Notes: generated from the letters alone by a model not told the origin. 64,000 bases of DNA from Marimonas lutisalis (GCF_005434965.1 NZ_SKCI01000001.1:890952-954951), one strand, 5' to 3'. Numbered from the stretch's first letter, positions 43,194 through 52,907 are shown. Program-made: numbers and translations.

Positions 43194-44501
43194 TCAGGCC
43201 AGCATCGCCAGCGGGTTTTCGATCTGGTCGACGATCACCTGCAGAAGCTGGGCGCCGAGCGCGCCGTCGATCACCCGGTGATCGACGCTGAGCGTGACGC
43301 TCATCACCGTGGCGACGGCCAGTTCGCCGTCCTTGCCCACGACAGGTTTCTTCACGCCCGCGCCGACGGCCAGGATAGCGCCGTGCGGCGGGTTGATGAC
43401 CGCATCGAAATTGTCGATGCCGAACATTCCGAGATTGGAGATGGCAAAGCTGCCGCCCTGGTATTCATGCGGGGCGAGCTTGCGGTCGCGCGCGCGGGTG
43501 GCGAGATCCTTCATCTGGGCCGAGAGCGCCGAGAGCGATTTTTTGTCGGCGTCCTGGATGACCGGGGTGAAAAGCCCGCCGTCGATGGCGACGGCCACCG
43601 CCACGTCCGAAGGTTTCAGCTTCAGGATCCGGTCGCCGGCCCAGACGGCATTGGCATCGGGCACCGCCTGCAGCGCGTTGGCACAGGCCTTGATGATGAA
43701 ATCGTTGACCGAGAGCTTGACGCCGCGGCTTTCCAGCCCGGCATTCATTTCGGCCCGCAGTTTCAGCAGCGCATCGAGGCGGATGTCGCGGCGCAGGTAG
43801 AAATGCGGGATGGTTTGCTTGGCCTCGGTCAGGCGCGCGGCGATGGTTTTGCGCATGCCGTCGAGTTTCATTTCCTCATACTCGCGGCCTTCGTACATGC
43901 GGGCCACGGCCGAGGCATCGGCACCCTGCGGCATGGGCGCAGCAGTGGGGGCAGCGGCAGGCGCTGCCGGGGCGGCTGCGGCGGGTTGCGCGGCGGGCGC
44001 CTCGCCGATCACGTCGGCCTTGACGATGCGGCCCTTGGGGCCCGAGCCGGTGATCTGGCTGAGATCCAGCCCCTTGTCGGCGGCGATGCGGCGGGCCAGC
44101 GGCGAGGCGAAGATGCGCGTGCCGTCGCCGCCTTTAGGCGCGGCGGGGGCGGGCATGGCGGCGGCCGGGGCGTCGGCCTTGGCCGGTGCCGGGGCCGGTT
44201 CCGCCGCGGCAGCAGGGGCCGCGGCCGGGGCGGCCGCGCCGATATCGTCGGCGCTTTCGCCTTCGTCCAGCAGCACGGCGATGGCGGTGTTGACCTTCAC
44301 GTTCTCGGTGCCTTCGGGCACCAGGATCCTGCCGATCACGCCTTCGTCGACGGCTTCGAATTCCATCGTCGCCTTGTCGGTTTCGATCTCGGCCAGAAGG
44401 TCGCCGGACTGCACCGTGTCACCCTCTTTCACCAGCCATTTGGCGAGCGTGCCTTCCTCCATGGTCGGAGAGAGCGCGGGCATCAGGATTTCCGTGGGCA
44501 T
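43194..44501 (-). CDS. pdhC: pyruvate dehydrogenase E2, dihydrolipoamide acetyltransferase
   Basis: A 435-residue E2 with one N-terminal lipoyl domain (lipoyl Lys in [13 protein letters not shown]), an Ala/Pro-rich linker, an E3-binding domain ([24 protein letters not shown] region) and the catalytic acetyltransferase domain ending with [12 protein letters not shown]. It transfers acetyl from lipoamide to CoA. The operon is pdhA-pdhB-pdhC with 27- and 11-bp gaps; the E3 (lpd) gene is not adjacent downstream. Part of the lipoyl-domain DNA is almost identical to pdhB. Confidence 0.95.
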   Translation of the reverse strand: MPTEILMPALSPTMEEGTLAKWLVKEGDTVQSGDLLAEIETDKATMEFEAVDEGVIGRILVPEGTENVKVNTAIAVLLDEGESADDIGAAAPAAAPAAAAEPAPAPAKADAPAAAMPAPAAPKGGDGTRIFASPLARRIAADKGLDLSQITGSGPKGRIVKADVIGEAPAAQPAAAAPAAPAAAPTAAPMPQGADASAVARMYEGREYEEMKLDGMRKTIAARLTEAKQTIPHFYLRRDIRLDALLKLRAEMNAGLESRGVKLSVNDFIIKACANALQAVPDANAVWAGDRILKLKPSDVAVAVAIDGGLFTPVIQDADKKSLSALSAQMKDLATRARDRKLAPHEYQGGSFAISNLGMFGIDNFDAVINPPHGAILAVGAGVKKPVVGKDGELAVATVMSVTLSVDHRVIDGALGAQLLQVIVDQIENPLAMLA

Positions 44502-44512
44502 CTCGTCTCTCC

Positions 44513-45880
44513 TTACCGGTAGGTGACTTGTTTGACGGCCTCGAGCACCTCGTCGGTGGAGGTGAGCGCCAGTTTTTCAAGGTTGGCGGCATAGGGCATC
44601 GGCACGTCCTTGCCGGTGACGTTCAGCACCGGCGCGTCGAGGTAATCGAAGGCATGTGTCATGATGTAGGCCGACAGGTGGTTGCCGATCGAGGCGACGG
44701 GCCAGCCTTCCTCGATGGTGACGCAGCGGTTGGTTTTCATCACGCTGGCGATCACGGTGTCATAGTCGATCGGGCGCAGGGTGCGCAGGTCGATCACCTC
44801 GGCCTCGATGCCGTCGGCGGCCAGTTTCTCGGCGGCCTCGAGCGCGTAGGTCATGCCGATGCCGAAGCTGACCAGCGTGACATCGCTGCCTTCGCGCCAG
44901 ATACGGGCCTTGCCGAAGGGCACGGTGAAATCATCCATAACCGGCACGTCGAAGCTGCGGCCGTAGAGGATTTCGTTTTCCAGGAACACGACCGGGTTGG
45001 GATCGCGGATCGCGGTTTTCATCAGGCCTTTGTAGTCGGAGGCCGAGTAGGGCATCACCACCTTGAGGCCCGGCACATGCGCATACCAGCCGGCGTAATC
45101 CTGGCTGTGCTGGGCGGCAACGCGCGCGGCGGCGCCGTTGGGGCCGCGGAAGACGATGGGCGCGCCCATCTGCCCGCCGGACATGTACAGCGTTTTCGCG
45201 GCCGAGTTGATGATCTGGTCGATCGCCTGCATGGCGAAGTTGAAGGTCATGAACTCGACAATCGGGCGCAGCCCGCCGAAGGCGGCGCCGACGCCGATGC
45301 CGGCAAAGCCGTGTTCGGTGATCGGCGTGTCGATCACGCGCTTGGAGCCGAACTCATCGAGCAGGCCCTGGCTGATCTTGTAGGCGCCCTGGTATTCGGC
45401 GACTTCCTCGCCCATCAGGAACACGCTGTCGTCGCGGCGCATTTCCTCGGCCATGGCGTCGCGCAGGGCCTCGCGCACGGTCTGTTGTTTCACCTCGGTG
45501 CCCTCGGGCCAGTCGGGCTCGGGGCGCGCGGCCTGCGGGGCGGGTTCGGCCGGTTTGGCGGGCGCGGCCGGGGCAGGGGCCTGGGCCTGGGCCGGTGCGG
45601 CGGCGGGGGCCGGCGTGGCCTCGGCGGGCACCTCTTCGCCCTCTTCGACCAGCACGGCGATGGCGGTGTTGACCTTCACGTTCTCGGTGCCTTCGGGCAC
45701 CAGGATCTTGCCGATCACGCCTTCGTCGACGGCTTCGAATTCCATCGTCGCCTTGTCGGTTTCGATCTCGGCCAGGATGTCACCCGATTGCACGGTGTCG
45801 CCTTCCTTGACCAGCCACTTGGCCAGCGTGCCTTCTTCCATCGTGGGCGAGAGCGCGGGCATGAGAATTTCGGTTGCCAT
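44513..45880 (-). CDS. pdhB: pyruvate dehydrogenase E1 beta with N-terminal lipoyl domain
   Basis: A 455-residue protein, about 130 longer than E1-beta alone, because it carries an N-terminal lipoyl domain ([13 protein letters not shown]) and an Ala/Pro linker before the transketolase-type E1-beta ([16 protein letters not shown]..., [32 protein letters not shown]). This fusion is typical of alphaproteobacteria. E1-beta completes the thiamine-diphosphate site with PdhA. Confidence 0.96.
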   Translation of the reverse strand: MATEILMPALSPTMEEGTLAKWLVKEGDTVQSGDILAEIETDKATMEFEAVDEGVIGKILVPEGTENVKVNTAIAVLVEEGEEVPAEATPAPAAAPAQAQAPAPAAPAKPAEPAPQAARPEPDWPEGTEVKQQTVREALRDAMAEEMRRDDSVFLMGEEVAEYQGAYKISQGLLDEFGSKRVIDTPITEHGFAGIGVGAAFGGLRPIVEFMTFNFAMQAIDQIINSAAKTLYMSGGQMGAPIVFRGPNGAAARVAAQHSQDYAGWYAHVPGLKVVMPYSASDYKGLMKTAIRDPNPVVFLENEILYGRSFDVPVMDDFTVPFGKARIWREGSDVTLVSFGIGMTYALEAAEKLAADGIEAEVIDLRTLRPIDYDTVIASVMKTNRCVTIEEGWPVASIGNHLSAYIMTHAFDYLDAPVLNVTGKDVPMPYAANLEKLALTSTDEVLEAVKQVTYR

Positions 45881-45907
45881 TGTCTGTTTCTCCTCGGTCT
45901 CGGGCGC

Positions 45908-46918
45908 TCAGCCCAGCTGCGGCGTCTCGGTGGCGTAGATGTCGGTCCAGAGCTCTTCCGGCGCGGGCTCGGGGCTTTGACGCGAGAACTCGGCGGCCTC
46001 GTTGACGATGGCCTTGATCTCCTTGTCGATCGCCTTGAGATCGTCCTCGCTCGCGTGTTTGCCCGAGAGCAGCAGCTCGCGCACGTGTTCGATGGCGTCG
46101 GATTTTTCGCGCACCTTCTGCACCTCTTCGCGGGTGCGGTATTTCGCGGGGTCGCTCATCGAGTGGCCGCGATAGCGATAGGTCATCACCTCGAGAATAT
46201 AGGGGCCCTTGCCCGAGCGGGCGTGGGCCACGGCCTTTTCGCCGGCTTCTTTCACTGCGAGCACATCCATGCCATCGACGATCTCGCCGGGGATGCCGAA
46301 GGCTTCGCCGCGGGTGTGGATGTCTTTGGACGAGGTCGAGCGCGTCTGCGCGGTGCCCATCGCGTATTTGTTGTTCTCGATCACGAAGACCACCGGCAGG
46401 TCCCACAGGGCCGCCATGTTGAAGGTTTCATAGACCTGGCCCTGGTTGGCCGCGCCATCGCCGAAATAGGTAAAGCAGACATGATCGTTGCCGCGATACT
46501 TGTTGGCGAAGGCAAGCCCCGCGCCCAGTGGCACGTTGGCGCCGACGATGCCGTGGCCGCCGTAGAATTCCTTTTCCTTCGAGAACATGTGCATCGAGCC
46601 GCCCTTGCCCTTGGAATAGCCGCCCTCGCGCCCCGTAAGCTCGGCCATGACGCCCTTGGGGTCCATCCCGCAGGCCAGCATGTGGCCGTGATCGCGGTAG
46701 GTGGTGATGCGCTGGTCGCCCTCTTTCGCCGTGGCCTCGAGCCCGACGACAACCGCCTCCTGGCCGATGTAGAGGTGGCAGAAACCCCCGATCAGACCCA
46801 TGCCGTAAAGCTGGCCGGCCTTTTCCTCGAATCGCCGGATCAGCAGCATGTCACGGTAGAATGTCTTGAGTTCGTCACCGGATGTATTTGATTTTTTTGT
46901 GGTTTTCTTCGCGGCCAT
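45908..46918 (-). CDS. pdhA: pyruvate dehydrogenase E1 alpha
   Basis: A 336-residue thiamine-diphosphate-dependent decarboxylase subunit. The ThDP motif GDGAANQGQVYETFNMAALWDLP (around 168-190) and the phosphorylation-loop-like YRYRGHSMSDP are clear. The N-terminus is Lys/Thr-rich and disordered. First gene of pdhABC; ftsB lies 151 bp upstream on the same strand, as in other alphaproteobacteria. Confidence 0.96.
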   Translation of the reverse strand: MAAKKTTKKSNTSGDELKTFYRDMLLIRRFEEKAGQLYGMGLIGGFCHLYIGQEAVVVGLEATAKEGDQRITTYRDHGHMLACGMDPKGVMAELTGREGGYSKGKGGSMHMFSKEKEFYGGHGIVGANVPLGAGLAFANKYRGNDHVCFTYFGDGAANQGQVYETFNMAALWDLPVVFVIENNKYAMGTAQTRSTSSKDIHTRGEAFGIPGEIVDGMDVLAVKEAGEKAVAHARSGKGPYILEVMTYRYRGHSMSDPAKYRTREEVQKVREKSDAIEHVRELLLSGKHASEDDLKAIDKEIKAIVNEAAEFSRQSPEPAPEELWTDIYATETPQLG

Positions 46919-47069
46919 GGGGCGGCTCCTCCTTCCGCGGGAAAGTAGTTTAGCTTTAAACTATTTAATACAGCATTCGGCGGCGTCATGCGAGTGGAAA
47001 TTGGCGAGCGCGGCATTTCGCGTGGGCGCGCGCAGATCGACTGGCGGGATAGTCGCGGATCGCGGGGGC

Positions 47070-47381
47070 TCAGCGAATGACGATTTCGTCGGCGCGGATA
47101 TAGCCCAGCACGCTGCGGGCCTGTTCATCGAGAAGATCGAGGTCGAGATAGCTGTCCGAAAGCCGACGGGTGAGATTTTCCATCCGTGCGACGCGCGCTT
47201 CGAGCCGCGCCAGCTCGCGCTCCAGATCTTGCTTTTCGGCGATGATCTCGGCCCGGCGGAAAAGGCCATAATCGCCCTGTACGGCGGCGAACGTAAAATA
47301 CAGCCCCAGCGAAAACGCCAGTGCGAAATACGCGATGCCGCCAAGGGCGGGCCGGTATCCGTTGGGCCTGCGGAACTTCAT
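47070..47381 (-). CDS. ftsB: septum formation initiator FtsB/DivIC family
   Basis: A 103-residue bitopic protein: a short cytoplasmic basic tail (MKFRRPNGYRP), one membrane segment (IAYFALAFSLGLYFTFAAV) and a periplasmic coiled coil (AEKQDLERELARLEARVARMENL). It bridges FtsL and FtsQ in the divisome. The ATG at 47381 gives the normal family length; the very long in-frame upstream extension is antisense to aidB. Two GANTC sites lie in the divergent upstream spacer. Confidence 0.9.
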   Translation of the reverse strand: MKFRRPNGYRPALGGIAYFALAFSLGLYFTFAAVQGDYGLFRRAEIIAEKQDLERELARLEARVARMENLTRRLSDSYLDLDLLDEQARSVLGYIRADEIVIR

Positions 47382-47468
47382 TCTGCCTCTGCCGATGCGG
47401 GCCTTATTGGCCTCGTCTGCCTCGATGCGTGCGATGTTACGCGACGCAACGGAAATACTGCCACAGGT

Positions 47469-47485
47469 GATTCGCGATGTGAATC
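47469..47485. promoter_or_regulatory. paired GANTC methylation sites upstream of ftsB
   Basis: GATTCGCGATGTGAATC is an inverted repeat made of two GANTC sites, the target of the CcrM methylase. It lies in the spacer between divergent ftsB and the AidB-like gene, 88-104 bases upstream of ftsB. In alphaproteobacteria GANTC marks promoters read by GcrA or cell-cycle methylation. Confidence 0.4.
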
Positions 47486-47540
47486 CCCCTTTTGTCCGCC
47501 GCGCCGATTTGATCTGATTGGCGCCAGGGGAGAGACAGAA

Positions 47541-49163
47541 ATGACACAATCCGACCCGCGCAGCCACCTGCCGACCCACGAGGTGACGAACCAGCCCACA
47601 ACGCGCGGCGGCGTCGATCTGTGGGCGAGCGACCCGGTTCTGCGCGATCACATGGCCCATGCCGAGGCGCCCGAAGAGGTGCTTGCGGGCTATGGCGCAA
47701 CGATGGGCGGCGCGGAAATGCGCGAGGCGGGCCAGGAGGCCAACCGCGTGCCGCCCGTCCTTGTCGGTTTCGATCGCGCAGGTCGGCGGCTGGACGAGGT
47801 GCGTTTTCACCCGGCCTATCACGCGCTGATGCAGGCGGGCCTTGCGGCGGGGTTTTCCGCCGCCGCCTGGGACGGCACGCCGGGCGGGCACAGCCAGCAC
47901 GCCGCGATGTGCTACATGACCAGCCAGGTCGAGCCGGGCGTGACCTGCCCGATGGTGATGACCTATGCCGCGGTGCCCGCGCTGGCGCATGCGCCACAGT
48001 TGGCGCGCGACTGGGTGCCGAAACTGACCGCGCGCGCCTATGACACCGCCCGCGCGCCGGTGGGCGACAAGCGCGCGGTGACGCTGGGCATGGCGATGAC
48101 GGAAAAGCAGGGTGGGTCCGACGTGCGTGCCAACACCACGGTGGCCACGCGCGACGGCGATCATTACCGGCTGCGCGGGCATAAATGGTTCTGCTCGGCG
48201 CCGATGTCGGACGGGTTCCTGACGCTGGCGCAGGCCGAGGGGGGATTGACCTGTTTCCTGGTGCCCCGCTGGCTGGACGGTGAGCGCAACAGCCTGCACG
48301 TGATGCGGTTGAAGGAGAAGCTGGGCAACCGGGCCAATGCGTCCTCGGAGATCGAGTTTCACGACACGCTGGCCCTGCGCGTGGGCGAGGAAGGGCAGGG
48401 GGTGAAAACCATCATCGACATGGTGCATCACACCCGGCTGGGCACTTCGGTCGCGCCCGCGGGGCTGATGCGGGCGGCACTGGCCGAGGCGCATCACTGG
48501 GTCAGCCACCGCAGCGCCTTCCAGCGCCGGTTGATTGACCAGCCGATGATGCGCGCCGTTCTGGCCGATCTGACGCTGGATTTCGAGGGCGCGGCGGCGC
48601 TGGCCTTCCGCGTGGCGCGCGCCTTTGACGGCCAGGCGCCCGAGGACCGCGCCTTTGCTCGTATCGGTGTGGCTCTGGCCAAGTTCCTGGGCAACAAGCT
48701 GTGCCCGGGCGTGATCTACGAGGCGATGGAGTGCCTGGGCGGGGTGGGTTACACCGACGACACGCCGCTGCCGATGCTCTTCCGGGAAAGCCCGCTCAAC
48801 TCGATCTGGGAGGGCTCGGGCAACGTGATCTGCCTCGACGTGCTGCGCGCGCTGGGCCGCGATGCGGCGGCGCGCGAGGCATTGCAGGCCGAGCTGGACG
48901 CGGCCCGGGGCGCAAGCCGCGCCTATGACATGGCACTTGACGCGCATCGAGACTGGTGGCCGGGCCTGCCCGACGAGGCCGAGGCGCGCTGGTTCACCGA
49001 GAGCCTGGCGACGCTCCTGACCGCCTCGGTGCTGCTGCGCACATCGCCCGCGGCGGTGTCCGATGGCTATGTGCACACGCGGCTGGTCGAGGCCGGGCGC
49101 GGGCGCGTCTACGGGGCGGTGACGGCGCTGGACACGCAGGCCATTCTGGAAAGGTTGGGATGA
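47541..49163 (+). CDS. AidB-like acyl-CoA dehydrogenase
   Basis: A 540-residue acyl-CoA dehydrogenase-fold flavoprotein, the length of E. coli AidB (541). MAMTEKQGGSDVRANTT and HKWFCSAPMSDGFL are FAD/substrate segments; CLGGVGYTDDTPLPMLFRESPLNSIWEGSGN is the C-terminal flavin motif (around 415-445). AidB protects DNA during alkylation stress in E. coli; a simple isovaleryl-CoA-type dehydrogenase is the alternative. The ATG at 47541 has AGGGGAGAGAC upstream. It overlaps the thioesterase gene. Confidence 0.88.
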   Translation: MTQSDPRSHLPTHEVTNQPTTRGGVDLWASDPVLRDHMAHAEAPEEVLAGYGATMGGAEMREAGQEANRVPPVLVGFDRAGRRLDEVRFHPAYHALMQAGLAAGFSAAAWDGTPGGHSQHAAMCYMTSQVEPGVTCPMVMTYAAVPALAHAPQLARDWVPKLTARAYDTARAPVGDKRAVTLGMAMTEKQGGSDVRANTTVATRDGDHYRLRGHKWFCSAPMSDGFLTLAQAEGGLTCFLVPRWLDGERNSLHVMRLKEKLGNRANASSEIEFHDTLALRVGEEGQGVKTIIDMVHHTRLGTSVAPAGLMRAALAEAHHWVSHRSAFQRRLIDQPMMRAVLADLTLDFEGAAALAFRVARAFDGQAPEDRAFARIGVALAKFLGNKLCPGVIYEAMECLGGVGYTDDTPLPMLFRESPLNSIWEGSGNVICLDVLRALGRDAAAREALQAELDAARGASRAYDMALDAHRDWWPGLPDEAEARWFTESLATLLTASVLLRTSPAAVSDGYVHTRLVEAGRGRVYGAVTALDTQAILERLG

Positions 49164-49612
49164 TGAAATTCGAAACTTACGGTGACTATGCCGCGCGAAC
49201 CCGGGCGAGTTTTGACAGGCAGGCGGCGATGCGGTCGATGGGGATCCGCATCGACGATCTCGCGCCCGGAGAGCTGTGGCTGTCGATGCCGTTCAACGAA
49301 GGGTTTACGCAGCAGCACGGGTTCCTGCATGCGGGTGTGATTACCTCGGCCATGGACACGGCCGCCGGGTTTGCCGCCTACACGCTGATGCCCGAGGAGG
49401 CGGGCGTGCTGACCGTCGAGTTGAAAAGCAGCTTCCTCGCGCCGGCGCGGGGCCAGCGGTTCAATTTCCATGCCCGCGTTCTGAAACCCGGGCGCACGCT
49501 GATCTTTACCGAGGCGGTGGCCACGGCGATCGACGGCGAAAACCCGCGTGAAATCGCGCGGATGACCGCCACGATGATGGTGGTGCAGGGGCGCGCCGGC
49601 GTGACGGGCTAG
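49160..49612 (+). CDS. PaaI-like hotdog thioesterase
   Basis: A 150-residue hotdog-fold protein. QQHGFLHAGVITSAMDTAAGFAAY (near residues 53-76) is the PaaI-type active-site region, with the nucleophilic/activating Asp in MDTAAG. It would hydrolyse acyl-CoA thioesters. The first ATG overlaps the aidB-like stop (ATGATG; a second start is 49163), so the two proteins are made together, pointing to shared acyl-CoA metabolism. Its stop overlaps that of the convergent SDR gene by two bases (CTAG). Confidence 0.88.
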   Translation: MMKFETYGDYAARTRASFDRQAAMRSMGIRIDDLAPGELWLSMPFNEGFTQQHGFLHAGVITSAMDTAAGFAAYTLMPEEAGVLTVELKSSFLAPARGQRFNFHARVLKPGRTLIFTEAVATAIDGENPREIARMTATMMVVQGRAGVTG

Positions 49613-50388
49613 CGCCGCTTGCTCCAATAGGTCTGGGTGCCGCGCACCAGCGCCCCGCGCGGCATGAACCGCGTGGAAAAGCCGATGATCTTGTAGAGCA
49701 GGCCCGGCACGACCATGCGGCGGCCCGCCTTGGCCCCGCGCCAGCCCGCGCGCGCCACCACGTCCGCGCGCGCCTTGGGCAGCATCCGCAGCGCCAGCGC
49801 GTCCTGCATGCCGCCCGCGTCGAAAAACCCGGTATCCACCGGCCCGGGACAGAGCGCGGTGACACTGACGCCGGTGCCCTGCAAATCCTGCCAGGCGGCT
49901 TCCGAGAGGTAGAGCAGGAAGACCTTGGAGGCGTGATAGCGCCCCATGCCCGGGCCGGGCATGAAGGCCGCCGATGACGCGACGTTGAGGATCCGGCCCG
50001 CGCCCCGTGCGGCCATGTCCACGGCCGCGAGCTTCATCAGGTCGGCGGCGGCGGTCACGTTCACTGCGACGGTCTCACGCTCGCGCCCCCATGTGTCGCC
50101 ATCCTGGATGCGGCCATGCACGCCGAGGCCCGCGTTGTTGACCAGCACCGCGATCTCGCGCCCGTCGCGGGCCGCGTGCCAGAGCGTTTCGGCGCCATCG
50201 GGCTGGGCGAGGTCGGCCGCGAGGGTGACGACATCGCGCCCCCCGTCGCGCAGCTCCTGCGCCAGCGGTTCGATCCGCGCGACATCGCGTGCGCTCAGGA
50301 TCAGGTCATAGCCGTCGCGCGCGGCTTCGCGCGCCAGTTCCGCCCCGATCCCGCCCGAGGCCCCGGTGACAAGACACCACCCACTCAT
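49609..50388 (-). CDS. short-chain dehydrogenase/reductase
   Basis: A 259-residue classical SDR with all catalytic elements: TGASGGIG (8-15), NNAG (near 88), Ser in NVASSAAF and YHASK. The preserved LCPGPVDTGFF follows. Substrate unknown; the C-terminal helix GLLYKIIGFSTRFMPRGAL is hydrophobic, as in membrane-associated SDRs. Convergent with the thioesterase gene and 81 bp downstream of pgk. Confidence 0.88.
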   Translation of the reverse strand: MSGWCLVTGASGGIGAELAREAARDGYDLILSARDVARIEPLAQELRDGGRDVVTLAADLAQPDGAETLWHAARDGREIAVLVNNAGLGVHGRIQDGDTWGRERETVAVNVTAAADLMKLAAVDMAARGAGRILNVASSAAFMPGPGMGRYHASKVFLLYLSEAAWQDLQGTGVSVTALCPGPVDTGFFDAGGMQDALALRMLPKARADVVARAGWRGAKAGRRMVVPGLLYKIIGFSTRFMPRGALVRGTQTYWSKRR

Positions 50389-50401
50389 ATCGCACTCCCT
50401 T

Positions 50402-50430
50402 GCTTCATCTTGCCAAAAATACTCCCGCCG
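50402..50430 (-). repeat. 3'-end repeat, GTATTTTTGGCAAGATGAA (copy g)
   Basis: On the minus strand: CGGCGGGAGTATTTTTGGCA then AGATGAAG. It follows pgk in its orientation and matches the copies at 2456 and 12098; no hairpin precedes it. Confidence 0.6.
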
Positions 50431-50469
50431 GACGCGGTCTGCGGTGATGTCGCGCCGGACGCGTCGGTC

Positions 50470-51654
50470 TCAGCTTTCCAGCGCGGCGACGCCCGGCAGG
50501 GTCTTGCCTTCCATCCATTCCAGGAAGGCGCCGCCGGCGGTGGAGATATAGGTGAAATCCTCCGCCGCCCCGGCCTGGTTCAGCGCCGCCACCGTATCGC
50601 CGCCGCCCGCGACCGAGACCAGAGATCCGGCGCGGGTCAGCGCGGCGGCCTTTTGCGCCGCGGCGTTGGTGGCGGCATCGAAGGGGGCGATCTCGAACGC
50701 GCCCAGCGGGCCGTTCCAGATCAGCGTTTTCGCCGCCTCCAGCGCGGTCGCGATGCGCGCCACGCTGAGCGGCCCGGCATCGAGGATCATCGCATCCACC
50801 GGGCACTCGGTGGCGGGAACGGTTTCGCTGGGCGCGCCCGCGGCAAACTCGCGCGCCACGACCACGTCTTCGGGCAGGATGATCTCGCAGCCCGCCGTGG
50901 TGGCCTTGGCCATGATTTCGCGGGCGGTCCCGGCCATGTCGTGTTCGCACAGCGATTTGCCGACGTCGATGCCCTGCGCGGCCAGGAAGGTGTTGGCCAT
51001 GCCGCCGCCGATCACCAGCATGTCGACCTTTCCCACGAGATTGCCCAACAGGTCGAGCTTGGTGGAGACCTTGGCGCCGCCGACCACGGCCATAACCGGG
51101 CGCGCGGGATTGCCCAGCGCCGCCTCGAGCGCTTCGAGCTCGGCCTGCATCAGCCGGCCGGCGCAGGCGGGCAGCAGGTGCGCCAGCCCTTCGGTGCTGG
51201 CATGCGCCCGGTGCGCGGCGGAAAAGGCATCGTTGCAGTAGACATCGCCCAGCTTGGCCAGCCGCGCGGCAAAGGCGGGGTCGTTGGCCTCTTCGCCGGG
51301 GTGAAAGCGGATGTTTTCCAGCAGCAGCACATCGGCGCCGGCCTGTTCGTCGGTCATCGCCTCGGCCGCTTCGAGCGTTTCGATGAATGCCACCGAGGCG
51401 CCCAGCGCCTTTTCCAGCGCGGGCAGGGTGACGCGCAGGCTCATCTCCAGCACGACCTTGCCCTTGGGCCGGCCGAAATGCGCGATCAGGATGGGCTTGC
51501 CGCCCCTGCCCAGGATGTCGCGGATGGTGGGCACGATCCGTTCGATCCGGGTGGCGTCGGTCACTTTTCCGTCTTTCACCGGCACGTTGATATCCACGCG
51601 GGTCAGCACGCGCTTGCCGGCAAGATCCATGTCATCGAGTGTTTTCCAGCCCAT
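50470..51654 (-). CDS. pgk: phosphoglycerate kinase
   Basis: A 394-residue glycolytic kinase (1,3-bisphosphoglycerate + ADP to 3-phosphoglycerate + ATP). The N-terminal [13 protein letters not shown] substrate motif, HFGRPKG, the hinge and the nucleotide-binding [12 protein letters not shown] and C-terminal [11 protein letters not shown] are all present. Start ATG 51654 follows GGGACAG weakly; the extra in-frame residues upstream are Ala-rich and unlikely. Divergent from the cyclophilin gene. Confidence 0.96.
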   Translation of the reverse strand: MGWKTLDDMDLAGKRVLTRVDINVPVKDGKVTDATRIERIVPTIRDILGRGGKPILIAHFGRPKGKVVLEMSLRVTLPALEKALGASVAFIETLEAAEAMTDEQAGADVLLLENIRFHPGEEANDPAFAARLAKLGDVYCNDAFSAAHRAHASTEGLAHLLPACAGRLMQAELEALEAALGNPARPVMAVVGGAKVSTKLDLLGNLVGKVDMLVIGGGMANTFLAAQGIDVGKSLCEHDMAGTAREIMAKATTAGCEIILPEDVVVAREFAAGAPSETVPATECPVDAMILDAGPLSVARIATALEAAKTLIWNGPLGAFEIAPFDAATNAAAQKAAALTRAGSLVSVAGGGDTVAALNQAGAAEDFTYISTAGGAFLEWMEGKTLPGVAALES

Positions 51655-51774
51655 CTGTCCCTCCGTTTTCTTGCCCGCTTCTTTGGCGATTGGGCGCGCG
51701 CCCGTCAATGCCCGGCTTGCCGCCGGGGGCAAGGGCGCTTAGGTATCAGCCAAGATCGAGAAGAGGAGAGCCAG

Positions 51775-52284
51775 ATGGCCGAGATCAAGGACCCCGAAAA
51801 CACCATCCTGATGGAGCTGAAGGGCGGCACCGTCACCATTCAGCTGATGCCCGACGTCGCACCCAAGCATTGCGAGCGCATGAAGGAACTGGCCCGCGCC
51901 GGCGCCTATGACAACGTGGCCTTTCACCGCGTGATCGACGGCTTCATGGCCCAGACCGGCGACGTGCAGCACGCCAACATGGAAAAGGACTACAACCCGC
52001 GCCGCGCGGGCACCGGGGGCAGCGATATGCCCGATCTGCCGGCCGAGTTCAGCCGCGTACCGCATGCCCGCGGCACGCTGGGGGCCGCGCGCAGCCAGAA
52101 CCCCAACAGCGCCAACAGCCAGTTCTTCATCAACTTCAAGGACAATGATTTCCTGAACGGCCAGTACACCGTCTACGGCCAGGTGATCGAGGGCATGGAG
52201 CATGTCGATGCCATCACCCGCGGCGAGCCGCCCGCGAACCCCGACCGGATGATCAGCGTGAAGGTGGCCGCCGATGTTGCGTAA
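51775..52284 (+). CDS. ppiB: cytoplasmic cyclophilin-type peptidyl-prolyl isomerase
   Basis: A 169-residue cyclophilin without a signal peptide. FHRVIDGFMAQTGD (51-64) holds the catalytic Arg and Phe, and NSANSQFFI is the second active-site strand. GAGAAGAGGAGAG upstream supports the ATG at 51775. It overlaps the next cyclophilin gene by 11 bases, so cytoplasmic and periplasmic isomerases are co-expressed. Confidence 0.95.
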   Translation: MAEIKDPENTILMELKGGTVTIQLMPDVAPKHCERMKELARAGAYDNVAFHRVIDGFMAQTGDVQHANMEKDYNPRRAGTGGSDMPDLPAEFSRVPHARGTLGAARSQNPNSANSQFFINFKDNDFLNGQYTVYGQVIEGMEHVDAITRGEPPANPDRMISVKVAADVA

Positions 52285-52822
52285 CCTGGCCGTCATTGCC
52301 GCGCTCATGGCCACGCCTGCGGCCGCCACCGGCCTGAAGATCGAGGTCGAGGGCGAAGCCAACGGCGTGATCGAGATCGACCTGCTGGAGGAGGTGGCCC
52401 CGGGCCACGTGGCCCGCATCACCGAGCTGGCGCGCGCGGGCGCCTATGATGGCGTGGTGTTTCACCGCGTGATCGAGGGCTTCATGGCCCAGACCGGTGA
52501 CGTTCAGTACGGCCGGATGGGCCAGGACATGCGCAACGCGGGCATGGGCGGGTCGGACATGCCCGACCTCAAGGCCGAGTTCTCGGACGTGCCGTTCGAG
52601 CGCGGCGTGATCGGCATGGCCCGCAGCCAGAGCCCTGACAGCGCCAATTCGCAGTTCTTCATCATGTTCGCGCCCGCGCCGCACCTGAACGGCGCCTACA
52701 CGGTGGTGGGCCGGGTCACCGGCGGCATGGACGTGGTCGACGCGATCAAGCGCGGCCAAGGCCGCAACGGCGCCGTGATCGGCAAGCCTGACGTGATGAA
52801 AACGGTCACCGTGACCGAGTAA
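52274..52822 (+). CDS. exported cyclophilin-type peptidyl-prolyl isomerase
   Basis: A 182-residue paralogue of the preceding gene, with an N-terminal signal peptide (MLRNLAVIAALMATPAAATG). It retains FHRVIEGFMAQTGD and NSQFFIMF, so it should be active in the periplasm. The two genes are arranged head to tail and resemble each other through the whole domain, indicating a tandem duplication with acquisition of a signal peptide. Confidence 0.93.
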   Translation: MLRNLAVIAALMATPAAATGLKIEVEGEANGVIEIDLLEEVAPGHVARITELARAGAYDGVVFHRVIEGFMAQTGDVQYGRMGQDMRNAGMGGSDMPDLKAEFSDVPFERGVIGMARSQSPDSANSQFFIMFAPAPHLNGAYTVVGRVTGGMDVVDAIKRGQGRNGAVIGKPDVMKTVTVTE

Positions 52823-52907
52823 CGCTCAATCCCTGTCACATCCGCGTGTCGGGGGCTGTGCAGGGGCAGGTGATCTGGGCCATCCTTCCGTCAAGGAGGG
52901 GTGGCCC

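Noticed and set aside
47070-49076. Minus-strand frame extending ftsB to 668 codons
   Set aside because: Only the last 103 codons resemble FtsB; the rest is antisense to the AidB-like gene.
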